DNA from: Sandaracinaceae bacterium
GTDB lineage: Bacteria; Myxococcota_A; Polyangia; Polyangiales; JAFGIB01
Length of the DNA: 53,058 nucleotides
Assembly (NCBI GenBank): GCA_017881055.1
Contig: JADGRF010000069.1
Coordinates: forward strand, 1 to 53,058
Reading direction: 5' to 3'
Shown: positions 20,868-29,215 of the stretch, in pieces
Position numbering within the stretch: position 1 is the stretch's first letter
How the letters are laid out: each line of letters begins with the position of its first letter
Notes under the pieces: generated by a model
The model's input: only the letters and a program-made list of their open reading frames with translations
Database searches by the model: none
Told to the model about the DNA's origin: nothing
Program-made: the position numbers and the translations under genes

Positions 20868-21211
20868 GTGTTGAACCTCGAAGGCCTCAAAAAAGAAGCC
20901 GAGCTCGCACAGGGGGGGCAGTACGAGCTCGGCCTCCGTGGCAAAACAAAGCAAGTCGTGTGCCGTCGCGCAACCGGCCTCGCAGCACGGCATGTTCGTG
21001 GTGCGCGACCTGTCAGATGCGAACTCAAGGAGCGTTCAAGCTGCTAGAATCACAGGAAGATCCCCGGTGCACCGAGCCCGTGACCAGCAGCTGCCGGCGA
21101 GCTTCGGGGCATCTGGAAACCGCGTCGCGTTCTAGGCGTGAAACACCACCTTGCAGACGTGAAATGCCACAGTCGCCGCTCGGTGAGCCGTGTACAGGCG
21201 ATCGCGCGTAC
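20868..21211. other. Gene-free stretch upstream of the single-domain response regulator
   Basis: I see no credible gene here. The region contains the terminator-like hairpin described at 20888-20933 near the regulator start; the rest shows no clear promoter or repeat that I could support. Confidence 0.5.
20888..20933 (-). terminator. Intrinsic-terminator-like hairpin in the leader of the response regulator gene
   Basis: On the minus strand GCCGAGCTCG (20933-20924) pairs perfectly with CGAGCTCGGC (20907-20898) around a 16-base loop with seven C in a row. TTCTTTTTTG (20897-20888) follows directly. The start codon is only 20 bases further down, so this would act as an attenuator rather than end an upstream gene, although read-through transcripts from the NtrC gene at 21212 could also end here. 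The two CGAGCTCG palindromes could alternatively be protein-binding sites. Confidence 0.55.
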
Positions 21212-22570
21212 TCAGACGGGCCGATCGAGCTCGATGCGCAGGCGCTTCATTTTGCGCCAGAGCGTAGTCGCGCTCAGGCCGAGCATCTCGGCGGCTCGCT
21301 CGCGATTGCCCTGCACGTCGCGCAGCGCATCGAGGATTGCCGCGGCTTCCGCTTCATCGACGACATCCTGCATCACTTTGGACCGCGGGCGCGGAGCCTT
21401 CGCCGTGGACGTCTCGAGCGGGATCACGTCTTCGAGACGAATCACGCTGTTCTCGGCGAGCGCAACGCCCTGCTCCATCATGTTCTCGAGCTCGCGCACG
21501 TTGCCGGTGAAGTCGTAGCGCATGAGGTAATCGACGACACCTTCGCCGAGCTCGGCGCGGCGCCCCAGCTTGCGCGCGAACTTGTCGAGGAAATGATCCA
21601 CGAGTAGCGGGATGTCTTCACGGCGGTCGCGCAGCGCTGGTAGGATGAAACGCGCGACGTTCAAGCGGTAGTACAGATCCTGGCGAAAACGTTTCTCGGC
21701 GATCGCCTCCTGCAGATCCTGATTGGTCGCAGCGATCATGCGCACGTCGACCTTCACCACGCGACTGTCGCCCAGGCGACGAATCTCGCCTTCTTGAATG
21801 GCGCGCAGCAGCTTCGCCTGGAACGCGGGCGGAGTTTCGGCGATCTCGTCGAAGAAGAACGTGCCGCCGTTGGCCTCTTCGAATAAGCCTTTGCGCGCGC
21901 CCACTGCGCCGGTGAATGCACCGCGCACGTGACCGAACAGCTCGCTCTCGAGGAGCGTCTCGCTGATCGCGGCGCAGTTGACCGTCACGAACGGACGGTC
22001 GGCGCGCTTGCTGTTGGCGTGAATGGCTTTCGCCACGAGCTCTTTGCCTGTGCCGCTCTCGCCCGTGATCAGCACGGTTGCTTCGGTGGGCGCGATACGC
22101 ACGATGCGACCGAGCACGTCGCGAATTGCACCCGAGCGACCGATGATGTTCTCGAAGCGATAGCGCTCGCGGAACTCGGCGGCGAGCACGCTGACCTCAC
22201 CGGCGAGCATCCGCTTCTCGAGCGCGCGCAGCACCTTGACGAGCAACTCCTGTTCGCTGAACGGCTTCTGAATGTAGTCGTGGGCGCCCAGGCGCATGGC
22301 TTCGACCGCGCTCTCGATCGTGCCAAACGCCGTCATCACGATCACTTCGGTCAGAGGCGCGACTTCTTTCGTATGACGCAGCACCTGCATGCCGTCGATC
22401 GTGCCCATGCGTAGATCCGTGATCACCAGATCGAAGCTGTCGGCGGCGACGCGGTCGGTGGCGATCTCGCCGCTCGCGGCGTCTTCCACCTCGTAGCCAG
22501 CGTCCCGCAGCATGAGCGCGAGTGTCGTGCGCATGTTGCGCTGATCGTCGACGACGAGAACCTTCGACAT
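21212..22570 (-). CDS. NtrC-family sigma54-dependent response regulator (second)
   Basis: The 452-residue protein has a receiver (D8, D9, phosphoacceptor D52 in VITDLRMG, K in YIQKPFS), a sigma54 AAA+ domain ([14 protein letters not shown] in [15 protein letters not shown]) and a Fis-type helix-turn-helix at the end ([19 protein letters not shown]). The start MSKVLVVDD at 22570 follows a GGGGAGAGGC site; the upstream extension of the frame is arginine-rich and not domain-like. No kinase gene lies nearby. It differs clearly in sequence from the first NtrC-type regulator in this window, so the two are not a recent duplication. Confidence 0.93.
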   Translation of the reverse strand: MSKVLVVDDQRNMRTTLALMLRDAGYEVEDAASGEIATDRVAADSFDLVITDLRMGTIDGMQVLRHTKEVAPLTEVIVMTAFGTIESAVEAMRLGAHDYIQKPFSEQELLVKVLRALEKRMLAGEVSVLAAEFRERYRFENIIGRSGAIRDVLGRIVRIAPTEATVLITGESGTGKELVAKAIHANSKRADRPFVTVNCAAISETLLESELFGHVRGAFTGAVGARKGLFEEANGGTFFFDEIAETPPAFQAKLLRAIQEGEIRRLGDSRVVKVDVRMIAATNQDLQEAIAEKRFRQDLYYRLNVARFILPALRDRREDIPLLVDHFLDKFARKLGRRAELGEGVVDYLMRYDFTGNVRELENMMEQGVALAENSVIRLEDVIPLETSTAKAPRPRSKVMQDVVDEAEAAAILDALRDVQGNRERAAEMLGLSATTLWRKMKRLRIELDRPV

Positions 22571-22677
22571 GCCTCTCCCCACCCCGCGCCCGGAACACCC
22601 GCCGGGTCGAAAACTATGCACCGATCCCGAGCGCTCCAGCAACCCCGCGCGAGGGGCGTGAAGCATGCATGGGCCAG

Positions 22678-23994
22678 CTACCCGATCACACCTTCGAGCG
22701 CCGCGAGCACTTCGCTGCGGACCTCGGCGGGGAAGATCAGGCGCGGCCGCTCCATTTGCTTGTTGCGTAGCTCGCCCAGGAGAAACGAGGTCCGACCGAG
22801 ACGTGCGATCGGCTGGTGGCGGATTGCGACCCAGAGGCCCTCGGGCGAGTCATCGTCCGGCTCGCTGTACGGCGCCTCGGAGGGCACGTCGAGGCGCACG
22901 CTCAGCTCGGGGTCGAGCCCGTGGCGCGCCACGACCTCGCGCGCGCGTTCGAGCGCGAGCTGCCACGTGCCCGTGGCGCGTCCTTCGAGTGGAAGCGGAA
23001 CGGTCTTCGGCAAGCGCCGAGTAGCCAAGCGCTGCGTGAGATCTGCGAGCACCGGGTCCTTGCCGCGCTCCCAGGCGCGAAACGCACCGAGCACAGCAAC
23101 GTCATCGAGCGCGAGGTAGTCGCCGACCGAGACCGTCTCGCCACTGGCAGCTGCTGCGATGGCAGGCGGCGTCTCGGCGGGCGCAACGCCCTGCTGCGCC
23201 AGCGCAGCCACTCTCGCGAAGATTGCGCGAATCAGCGCTTCCGCCGCGCGCGTCGCTTTGTGGTGATAGACCTGTTGGTACATGAACAGGCGCGCCAAGA
23301 AGAAGCCTTCAATCGGCGGCAGACCCTTGCGACCTTCGATCGCGATCACCCACGAATCGGGACCACCGGCCTTCACTTGGCCGAACGAGAGCGCGCGCAG
23401 CAGCCACTCGAGATCGTAGATCCCGTAGCGCACACCCGTCATGTGACTGTCGCGCAGTAGGTAGTCACAGCGATCGACATCGAGAGTTCCGCTCACGCTG
23501 CGACCGAGATAGCCGAGACGATGACGACCGTTGAGCATCGCCACGACGCGCTCCGGCATGCCCACGGAGAGCTCGCTGAGCGCGCGATGCACGTCTGTGT
23601 CGGGGTCGAGCAAAATGTCGCTCGTCCAGGCTTCATGATGACGCGCGTGCGGCAGCACTTCCTCGGACAAGTGCGAGAACGGACCGTGCCCGAGATCATG
23701 TACGAGCGATGCGGCGAGCGCGTCGGCTTCGGCTTCGTCGTCGATGCGCAGCTCGATCGGCAGCGCGTCTTGCACCGCACGCAGGCGCGCGAGCAAGCGC
23801 ACCATCACGTGCGTCGCACCGACGCAGTGCGAGAACCGCGAGTGCTCTGCGCCGGGAAAGACGAGCGAGGTGAAGCCCAGTTGGCGCACGTGCCGGAGCC
23901 GCTGGATCTCGCGCGTGGCGAGCAGTCGCCCCACGACGCGCTCGGCGACTCCTTCGAAGGCAACGAGCCCATGCACGGGGTCACGTAGGATCAT
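22678..23994 (-). CDS. HD-domain phosphohydrolase (dGTPase/SAMHD1-like)
   Basis: The 438-residue protein begins MILRDPVHGLVAFEG and contains RLRHVRQLGFTSLVFPGAE, HSRFSHCVGATH (51-62), and the metal-binding pair HD at 99-100 in LVHDLGHGPFSH, followed by DVDRCDYLLRD. This order is typical of HD proteins related to dNTP triphosphohydrolases and SAMHD1. Such enzymes cleave phosphate esters, often of nucleotides; the actual substrate is not shown by sequence. It lies 44 bp downstream of a solute-binding protein gene on the same strand and may be co-transcribed. Confidence 0.88.
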   Translation of the reverse strand: MILRDPVHGLVAFEGVAERVVGRLLATREIQRLRHVRQLGFTSLVFPGAEHSRFSHCVGATHVMVRLLARLRAVQDALPIELRIDDEAEADALAASLVHDLGHGPFSHLSEEVLPHARHHEAWTSDILLDPDTDVHRALSELSVGMPERVVAMLNGRHRLGYLGRSVSGTLDVDRCDYLLRDSHMTGVRYGIYDLEWLLRALSFGQVKAGGPDSWVIAIEGRKGLPPIEGFFLARLFMYQQVYHHKATRAAEALIRAIFARVAALAQQGVAPAETPPAIAAAASGETVSVGDYLALDDVAVLGAFRAWERGKDPVLADLTQRLATRRLPKTVPLPLEGRATGTWQLALERAREVVARHGLDPELSVRLDVPSEAPYSEPDDDSPEGLWVAIRHQPIARLGRTSFLLGELRNKQMERPRLIFPAEVRSEVLAALEGVIG

Positions 23995-24038
23995 GCGTTC
24001 CAGCGCTCATACACTACGCGCACCGCGCCCTCAACACG

Positions 24039-25658
24039 TCATCGTGCCAGCGTCGAGAAGCGCCCGTCGCGAGGCACCACGAAGGCCTTCGCGCGCGCCG
24101 AGCGCACGGCGATCACATCCTCGTGCCACAGCGGAATGATCGGCAGCTGCTGCGCGAGGATGAGCTGGGCGTCGCGATAGGCGGCAATTCGCTCGGAACG
24201 CACGACCGTCTGGCGCCCGCGCTCCAACGCCGCGTCGAGCGCCGCGTCCGAGAACCGCCAGCGATTGGCGCCCTCGCGACCTGGCGCCGGAATGTGATCC
24301 GTGCCGAAGAACCAGGTGAGCACATGCGGTTCGATCAGCTCCGGCAGCTGCAGCATGGTCAGCTCGAACTGACCGCGATCGAGCTGCGCGATCAGCGTCG
24401 CCGTCTCGCTTGGACGCAACTCCGCCTCGATACCGACGTCGTGAAGCATCGCGGCGATCGCGCGCGCCACCGACAAGCGAAAGCGCTCGCTGCCGCAGCG
24501 CAAGGAGACGTGCAGGCGCACACCCGCGGCGTCGGCGTGCAAGCCTGCTGCTTCGAGCAGCGCGCTCGCCTTTTCGGGATCGAACGCGTAGAGCGGCGTG
24601 TTCGGATCGAATGCCCAGTGGCCCGGCGGAATCGGCGTGCGTGCCAGCTGCGCACGACCGCCAAGCTTTGCTCTGATCAACGCCGGGCGATCGATCGCAT
24701 AGGCGATTGCCTGTCGAACACGCGCATCCGCGAGCGGCCCAGCCTTGGTGTTGATGCCGATGTACGTGGTGCTGATGCCGCGCGCGCTGGTCACGTCGAG
24801 CCCGGCCGGCGCGAACAGCGGCAAGAGCTGCGTCGGCACCGCGCTCAAGGCCAAGTCGCCGGCTCCCGCCAGAAGCCTCAGTGTGCGGATGTTGTCGTCG
24901 CGAACGACGAGCATCGTAACCTCGGGGAAGATCGGCACGCCGGCATACCAGCGAGGGTTCTTCTCCAGCACGACCCGTCCCGTCTCGCGTCGTAGAAGCC
25001 GATACGGTCCAGCGCCGATCGGCTCCGGGCCGCCCAGCATGCCGATGCGGTGTCCGGCATCTTCTGCACGCAAGATCGGCAGCTCGAGGTCCGTCAGGAA
25101 CGTGGCGTGCGGGCCGTCGAGCTGGAACACGACGGTCCGCGCATCTGCAGCAAAGACCTTGGCGATGCGACGATACGTGGCTGCGTAACGCGTAGCGAGA
25201 CGCGGATCCACGATGCTGTGAAAGGTCGCAACGACGTCGTCGGCATCGAGCGCGGAGCCGTCGCTGAACGACAGTCCTGGGCGCAGCGTTGCGCGGTACT
25301 CGTTCGGCGCGGTCACGTCCACGCGCTCCGCGAGATCCGGAATCACCTCGAGTGTCTGCGGATCGATCGTGACCAGGGACGCGAACAGCAGGCGCGACAG
25401 CTTGTGACCGTAGGGGTCGCTGACGAAGCGCGGGTCGATCTCCTGGACGTCGCGGGGCAAAAGCACGATGAGGCCGCTCGCGGCGCGCGAGGCGTCGGAA
25501 CGGCAGCCGCAAACGGCGAGCAGTGCGGCGGTCAGCACGAGCGAAATCCGCTTCGGCGCGCACGAGCCGGCGTGCGGTTGCGACGCGCGCGGGTTCCCGC
25601 TAGAAGCCAGCACCCGGCACCCGCCGGCCGTGTCGTTCGCGCCTTCCGAATTCGCCAT
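24039..25658 (-). CDS. Peptide-type ABC solute-binding lipoprotein (SBP family 5)
   Basis: The protein of up to 539 residues has a lipoprotein signal (ISLVLTAALLAVCGC) and an extracytoplasmic solute-binding domain of the OppA/DppA type: LPRDVQEIDPRFVSDPYG, TLRPGLSFSDGSALDADDVV and VRQAIAYAIDRPALI are characteristic. It would bind peptides, nickel or similar ligands for an ABC importer, but no permease or ATPase gene of that type is in the window, so it is an orphan here. The start is uncertain: the ATG at 25658 leaves a long n-region of about 36 residues, and a GTG at 25613 is an alternative. The ATG overlaps the divergent dacB-like start on the other strand. Confidence 0.85.
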   Translation of the reverse strand: MANSEGANDTAGGCRVLASSGNPRASQPHAGSCAPKRISLVLTAALLAVCGCRSDASRAASGLIVLLPRDVQEIDPRFVSDPYGHKLSRLLFASLVTIDPQTLEVIPDLAERVDVTAPNEYRATLRPGLSFSDGSALDADDVVATFHSIVDPRLATRYAATYRRIAKVFAADARTVVFQLDGPHATFLTDLELPILRAEDAGHRIGMLGGPEPIGAGPYRLLRRETGRVVLEKNPRWYAGVPIFPEVTMLVVRDDNIRTLRLLAGAGDLALSAVPTQLLPLFAPAGLDVTSARGISTTYIGINTKAGPLADARVRQAIAYAIDRPALIRAKLGGRAQLARTPIPPGHWAFDPNTPLYAFDPEKASALLEAAGLHADAAGVRLHVSLRCGSERFRLSVARAIAAMLHDVGIEAELRPSETATLIAQLDRGQFELTMLQLPELIEPHVLTWFFGTDHIPAPGREGANRWRFSDAALDAALERGRQTVVRSERIAAYRDAQLILAQQLPIIPLWHEDVIAVRSARAKAFVVPRDGRFSTLAR

Positions 25659-27132
25659 GCGCCACCGCTACTTTGCACGCGCGTTCCGGTTCTCGATAGA
25701 GCTTTGCCTCGGTCTTGCGCTGCTGTCCTGCGCGAGGCCGGCGCTTGCAGAAGACCACGCGCCCGCGAAGACAGCCGCGCAGACTGCGCAACACATCGAA
25801 GCGGTGATCGCCGCATCGAAACTGTCGGATAAGATCTCGCTCGCCGTCGTCGATCTCGCGTCGGGCCAAGCGCTCGTCAGTCATGCCGCAAACACGCCGC
25901 GCAACCCCGCCTCCAACATGAAGCTGCTGACGGCATCGACCGCGATGGTCGAGCTCGGCCCCGACTTCCGCATGCGCACGGGCGTCTACGGTCGGATCCA
26001 AGATAGCGCGGTCGTCGGTGGCCTGTGCTTGCAAGGACGCGGCGACCCCACGCTGACGAGCGAAGACTTCGTGATGCTGGCGACGCGCCTGGTCGAGGAA
26101 GGCGTGCATCAGGTCGATGAAGTGATCGTCGACGGGAGCTACTTCGACGCGCAGGTGCTGCCGCCTTCGTTCGACGAGCAGCCCAACGAAGTCGCGCCCT
26201 TTCGTGCTGCGGTCGGCGCCGTCTCGGTCAACGCCAATGCGTATACGTTGCGCGTGCGCCCGGGCCCGAGCGATGGCGCCCCCTCGAACATCAGCCTCGA
26301 CGGTTCCGGCTACTTCGACGTCGACAACGGGTTGCTCACGAGCTCGAAGGCCGGTCCGAACGTGATCGCGGCCGAGCGCGTGACGGGTGACAAAGTCGCG
26401 CTCACGCTGCGCGGAACACTGCCGCTCGGCGGCGCCAGTCTCGCCTACGAACGACGCGTCGAATCGCCGCTCCCGTACGCGGGCTACGTGTTCATCGATG
26501 CGCTGCGCACACTGCGCATCCAGGTTCCGAAGCGCGTCGTGCTCGGCGCCTGTCCGAGTGGCGCGCCGTTGATCACCTCGAAGCAGTCGCAACCGCTGGC
26601 CGAGATCCTCACGCGGCTCGGCAAAGAGAGCGACAACTTCGTCGCTGAGATGGTGCTGAAGGTGATCGGCGCCGAGCGCAAGCGACATCCCGGCAGCAGC
26701 GCGGACGGCGTGGCTGTGGTGCTCGACACGCTCAAGCGCTTGCACGTAGCCACGACCGGACTCTCGATGGTGAACGGCTCGGGTCTGTTCCACGGCAACC
26801 GCGTCGCGGCGGCGCACTTCGCGGGCGTGCTCGCTGCGATGTACGCAAACCCGTCGCTGCGCGACGACTTCATCGCGCACTTGGCGGTCGGCGGGGTGGA
26901 CGGAACCCTGGCGCGCCGTTTCAAGAACCTGCCCGCGCCCCGCATCGTGCGCGCCAAGACTGGAACGCTCGAGGACGTGATCGCCCTCTCCGGCTACGTC
27001 CTCGGCCCTACGCCCAACCGCGCCATCGCCTTCAGCTACCTCGCGAACGGCGTCAGCGGAAAACACACGGAGGCGCGCGAGCTCATCGACAAGATTGTCG
27101 ACGAGCTCGCAGCCTACCTCTACGGGAAGTAG
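25657..27132 (+). CDS. dacB: D-alanyl-D-alanine carboxypeptidase/endopeptidase, PBP4 (DacB) family S13
   Basis: The 491-residue precursor has a signal peptide (IELCLGLALLSCARPALAE). The three active-site motifs of penicillin-binding proteins are present: SNMK at 86-89 (nucleophile S86), SDN at 325-327 in ESDNFVAEM, and KTG at 434-436 in RAKTGTLEDV. VNGSGL, conserved in the family, precedes the last motif. The enzyme trims or cuts peptidoglycan peptides in the periplasm. Length fits PBP4. The ATG at 25657 is the natural start of the signal peptide, but no clear ribosome site precedes it. The gene is followed by the large inverted repeat at 27139. Confidence 0.92.
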   Translation: MRHRYFARAFRFSIELCLGLALLSCARPALAEDHAPAKTAAQTAQHIEAVIAASKLSDKISLAVVDLASGQALVSHAANTPRNPASNMKLLTASTAMVELGPDFRMRTGVYGRIQDSAVVGGLCLQGRGDPTLTSEDFVMLATRLVEEGVHQVDEVIVDGSYFDAQVLPPSFDEQPNEVAPFRAAVGAVSVNANAYTLRVRPGPSDGAPSNISLDGSGYFDVDNGLLTSSKAGPNVIAAERVTGDKVALTLRGTLPLGGASLAYERRVESPLPYAGYVFIDALRTLRIQVPKRVVLGACPSGAPLITSKQSQPLAEILTRLGKESDNFVAEMVLKVIGAERKRHPGSSADGVAVVLDTLKRLHVATTGLSMVNGSGLFHGNRVAAAHFAGVLAAMYANPSLRDDFIAHLAVGGVDGTLARRFKNLPAPRIVRAKTGTLEDVIALSGYVLGPTPNRAIAFSYLANGVSGKHTEARELIDKIVDELAAYLYGK

Positions 27133-27138
27133 CAGCCT

Positions 27139-27264
27139 GTGATCGGCGTGAATTGGGTGCCAGGCGCGAGCGCGCCCGCAACGACCGAACGAGCGCTACT
27201 CACGTAGCGCGACCGAGGGAGTGAGGACGTAAGCCGCGCCTGGCACCCAAGGCGCGCCGATCAC
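27139..27264 (+). repeat. Nested palindromic repeat element, copy 1 (possible structured RNA)
   Basis: The outer arms GTGATCGGCG (27139-27148) and CGCCGATCAC (27255-27264) pair perfectly. After a 4x4 internal loop, TTGGGTGCCAGGCGCG (27153-27168) pairs perfectly with CGCGCCTGGCACCCAA (27235-27250). The 66-base core holds a further hairpin, GCGCTAC (27193-27199) / GTAGCGC (27204-27210), with a TCAC loop. It lies between the convergent dacB-like and sigma70 genes and covers the stop codon of the latter. A related copy with different arms and the same core length lies at the right edge of the window. It could serve as a bidirectional terminator, but no T-tract is seen. Confidence 0.85.
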
Positions 27265-28907
27265 GCGTATTCGCGGATCTGCCGACGGATCTTGCCGAGC
27301 GCCTGCTCTTGCAGCTGACGGATGCGCTCGCGCGACAGGTTGTACTTGTCGCCGATCTCCTTGAGCGTGAGCTCGTCCTCGTCGTCGAGGCCAAAGCGCC
27401 AGCGCAGGATGCGCGCCTCCATCGGGCTGAGCGTGCCGAGCAAACGTCGAACCTCGTCGTTCCACGTCTGACTCACCAGACTCTCGTACGGGTTCGGCGT
27501 GTTCTCTTCTTCGATGAAGTCGATGAACTTGCGGCCGTCCTCGTCGTTCACCGGACGATCGAGCGAGAACGGCGTCTCGGCCCAGTAGCCACGGATCTTC
27601 TCCAGCTTCTCTGCCGAGATGCCCGTCTCCTCCGCCAGCTCAGCGGGCGACGGCTCGTGCCCGGTACGCGTCGCAATCGCTTGCGTGGCACGCGCGACAC
27701 GGTTGTAGGTGTCGAGCATGTGGACAGGGATGCGCACGGCACGACCCTTGTCCGCCAACGCACGGCTGATCGCGTGGCGAATCCACCACGACGCATACGT
27801 GCTGAAGCGATAGCCACGGGTGTGATCGAAGCGCTCCACGGCTTTCATCAAGCCGATGTTGCCCTCTTGGATGAGATCGATCAGCGGCAAACGGCCGCGG
27901 TTGTAGCGACGCGCGATCGACACGACCAAGCGCAGGTTCGCCGCGACGAAGCGGTTCTTCGAGTCGTGCTGCGCGCGCCGCGCGCCTTCGACGCGCGCTA
28001 AGTACTTTTTGAACGCCGCGGTGATGCGGATGTCGTCGCCCTCGATGTCGCGCTCGGACTCGTACATGCCGGCGAGCCGATGCACTGCGCGGTCCGACTG
28101 CACCACGAACAGACGATCGGCGTCGGCCACGCGCAGCAGCTTGGCCAGGTCGGTCGCGGCACTCGTCCAGCGCGGGGATTCGCCCTTCTTCGCGCTGGGC
28201 GTGGTCTTCTTCGCGGTGCGCGCCATGCGACGCAGCGCCGCGACTTCGGCTGGTACGGTGCCCGCTTCCATTTCGCGCTCAAGCACCGACGCCACGGTCT
28301 CGTACGCAGGCGAATAGGAGAACAGCGCTTGCCAGTAGCCGATCTCGAGCCGCTGGACTTCCTGCGCAGCCTCGACTTCTTCACGCGGCGTGAGCACGCG
28401 GTGATGCGCCATCTCGCGGAAGTACGTGGACAGCGTGCTGTCGCCGCCGACATCGGTGCGTAGCTGCTTCAGCACCTTCTCGGTGTCGACCTCGACTTCC
28501 GTGTCGTTCTGGGCCACGGAGTCGGCGAGCGCGACTTCGATGTCAGAGGGCGCGGCTTCTTCGCGCTCTTCGCGCTCCGACCCATCGTCCTGCTCGGGCT
28601 TTTCTTCTTCGACTGCGGCTGCAGTCGCCGTACTCTTCACAGCACTCTTCACCGCACTCTTGCCCGTAACTTTTCCCGTGCCGGACGCTTGCTTCTGCGC
28701 CCGGTTCTGCAGTCGGCTCTGCACGCGGTTTTGTACTTGGCTCATGTCCGGCTCACTTCTAGCGCCTCGACCGGCACGCGATCTGCGTTCCGGCAAGTTC
28801 GCCTTGACTTTATTACGTGCACGTTTCGTGCCGTGTTTTCGCGCAGTTGTGCCGCGTGATGCGGACCGAGAACCGACGGCGGATTTGCCAGTTTTTGCGG
28901 CCGACAT
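27261..28907 (-). CDS. RpoD-like (group 1/2) RNA polymerase sigma70 factor
   Basis: The 548-residue protein has an N-terminal basic, Ala/Lys/Glu-rich low-complexity extension (about 1-150), then region 1.2 ([20 protein letters not shown]), region 2 ([56 protein letters not shown]), region 3 ([19 protein letters not shown]) and region 4 with a helix-turn-helix ([20 protein letters not shown]). A variable spacer with [15 protein letters not shown] interrupts 1.2 and 2. It resembles RpoD but may be a group 2 paralogue; the housekeeping identity cannot be decided here. The ATG at 28907 follows GGAG by six bases; a Met at 28745 is an alternative. Its stop lies inside the palindromic repeat. Confidence 0.9.
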   Translation of the reverse strand: MSAAKTGKSAVGSRSASRGTTARKHGTKRARNKVKANLPERRSRAGRGARSEPDMSQVQNRVQSRLQNRAQKQASGTGKVTGKSAVKSAVKSTATAAAVEEEKPEQDDGSEREEREEAAPSDIEVALADSVAQNDTEVEVDTEKVLKQLRTDVGGDSTLSTYFREMAHHRVLTPREEVEAAQEVQRLEIGYWQALFSYSPAYETVASVLEREMEAGTVPAEVAALRRMARTAKKTTPSAKKGESPRWTSAATDLAKLLRVADADRLFVVQSDRAVHRLAGMYESERDIEGDDIRITAAFKKYLARVEGARRAQHDSKNRFVAANLRLVVSIARRYNRGRLPLIDLIQEGNIGLMKAVERFDHTRGYRFSTYASWWIRHAISRALADKGRAVRIPVHMLDTYNRVARATQAIATRTGHEPSPAELAEETGISAEKLEKIRGYWAETPFSLDRPVNDEDGRKFIDFIEEENTPNPYESLVSQTWNDEVRRLLGTLSPMEARILRWRFGLDDEDELTLKEIGDKYNLSRERIRQLQEQALGKIRRQIREYA

Positions 28908-29113
28908 CAGCGACTCCGAATCACAGCAGGCTCTAAACATTTTGCGCTGCTCGAAAAAACTTCCGTGCGTTGATCCGCACCCCGACTCGATTGCAATCCG
29001 CGCAGCTCAAGAGTGCACGTTCGGGCTCTCTCCTCTGTACGGGCGAACACCCTCGTTCGTTGCGCCGCGCAAGCCGGTTTTTCAGCGGCCTCTCTCGAAA
29101 CAGTCGTAATTGC

Positions 29114-29145
29114 GACCGCGTGTACACCTTTCCTTACACGTGGTC
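29114..29145. promoter_or_regulatory. Inverted repeat upstream of the exported HEAT-repeat protein gene
   Basis: GACCGCGTGTA (29114-29124) and TACACGTGGTC (29135-29145) pair over 11 positions with one G-T wobble around a 10-base loop CACCTTTCCT. It could be an operator dyad or a leader hairpin. Confidence 0.45.
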
Positions 29146-29155
29146 AACCCAGCTT

Positions 29156-29175
29156 GGGGACTCTTGACGAGCCCC
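29156..29175 (+). promoter_or_regulatory. Second leader hairpin before the exported HEAT-repeat protein gene
   Basis: GGGG, a bulged A, CTC and the loop TTGAC are followed by GAGCCCC and a pyrimidine-rich run. The stem is seven pairs. It ends 40 bases before the GTG start; a terminator-like or structural leader role is possible. Confidence 0.3.
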
Positions 29176-29215
29176 TACTCTTCTCTCTCTGAGTGGCCGA
29201 ACAGGAGGCAATTCC

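Larger units (their letters stand above)
28908..29215. other. Divergent intergenic region between sigma70 factor and HEAT-repeat protein
   Basis: No coding frame is convincing. The plus-strand half holds two inverted repeats described separately and the GGAGG ribosome site of the next gene. A clear sigma70 promoter was not seen in either direction. Confidence 0.5.

Noticed and set aside
20868-20993. An N-terminal extension of the single-domain response regulator up to 20993
   Set aside because: The extension would encode residues across a terminator-like hairpin with C7 and T6 runs and has no domain; the GTG at 20867 has a good ribosome site.
24031-25563. A 510-residue open frame on the minus strand in another phase of the solute-binding protein gene
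   Set aside because: It is very arginine-rich and lacks any domain pattern; the overlapping frame at 24039-25658 has clear SBP family 5 motifs. The length is a by-product of high third-position G/C.
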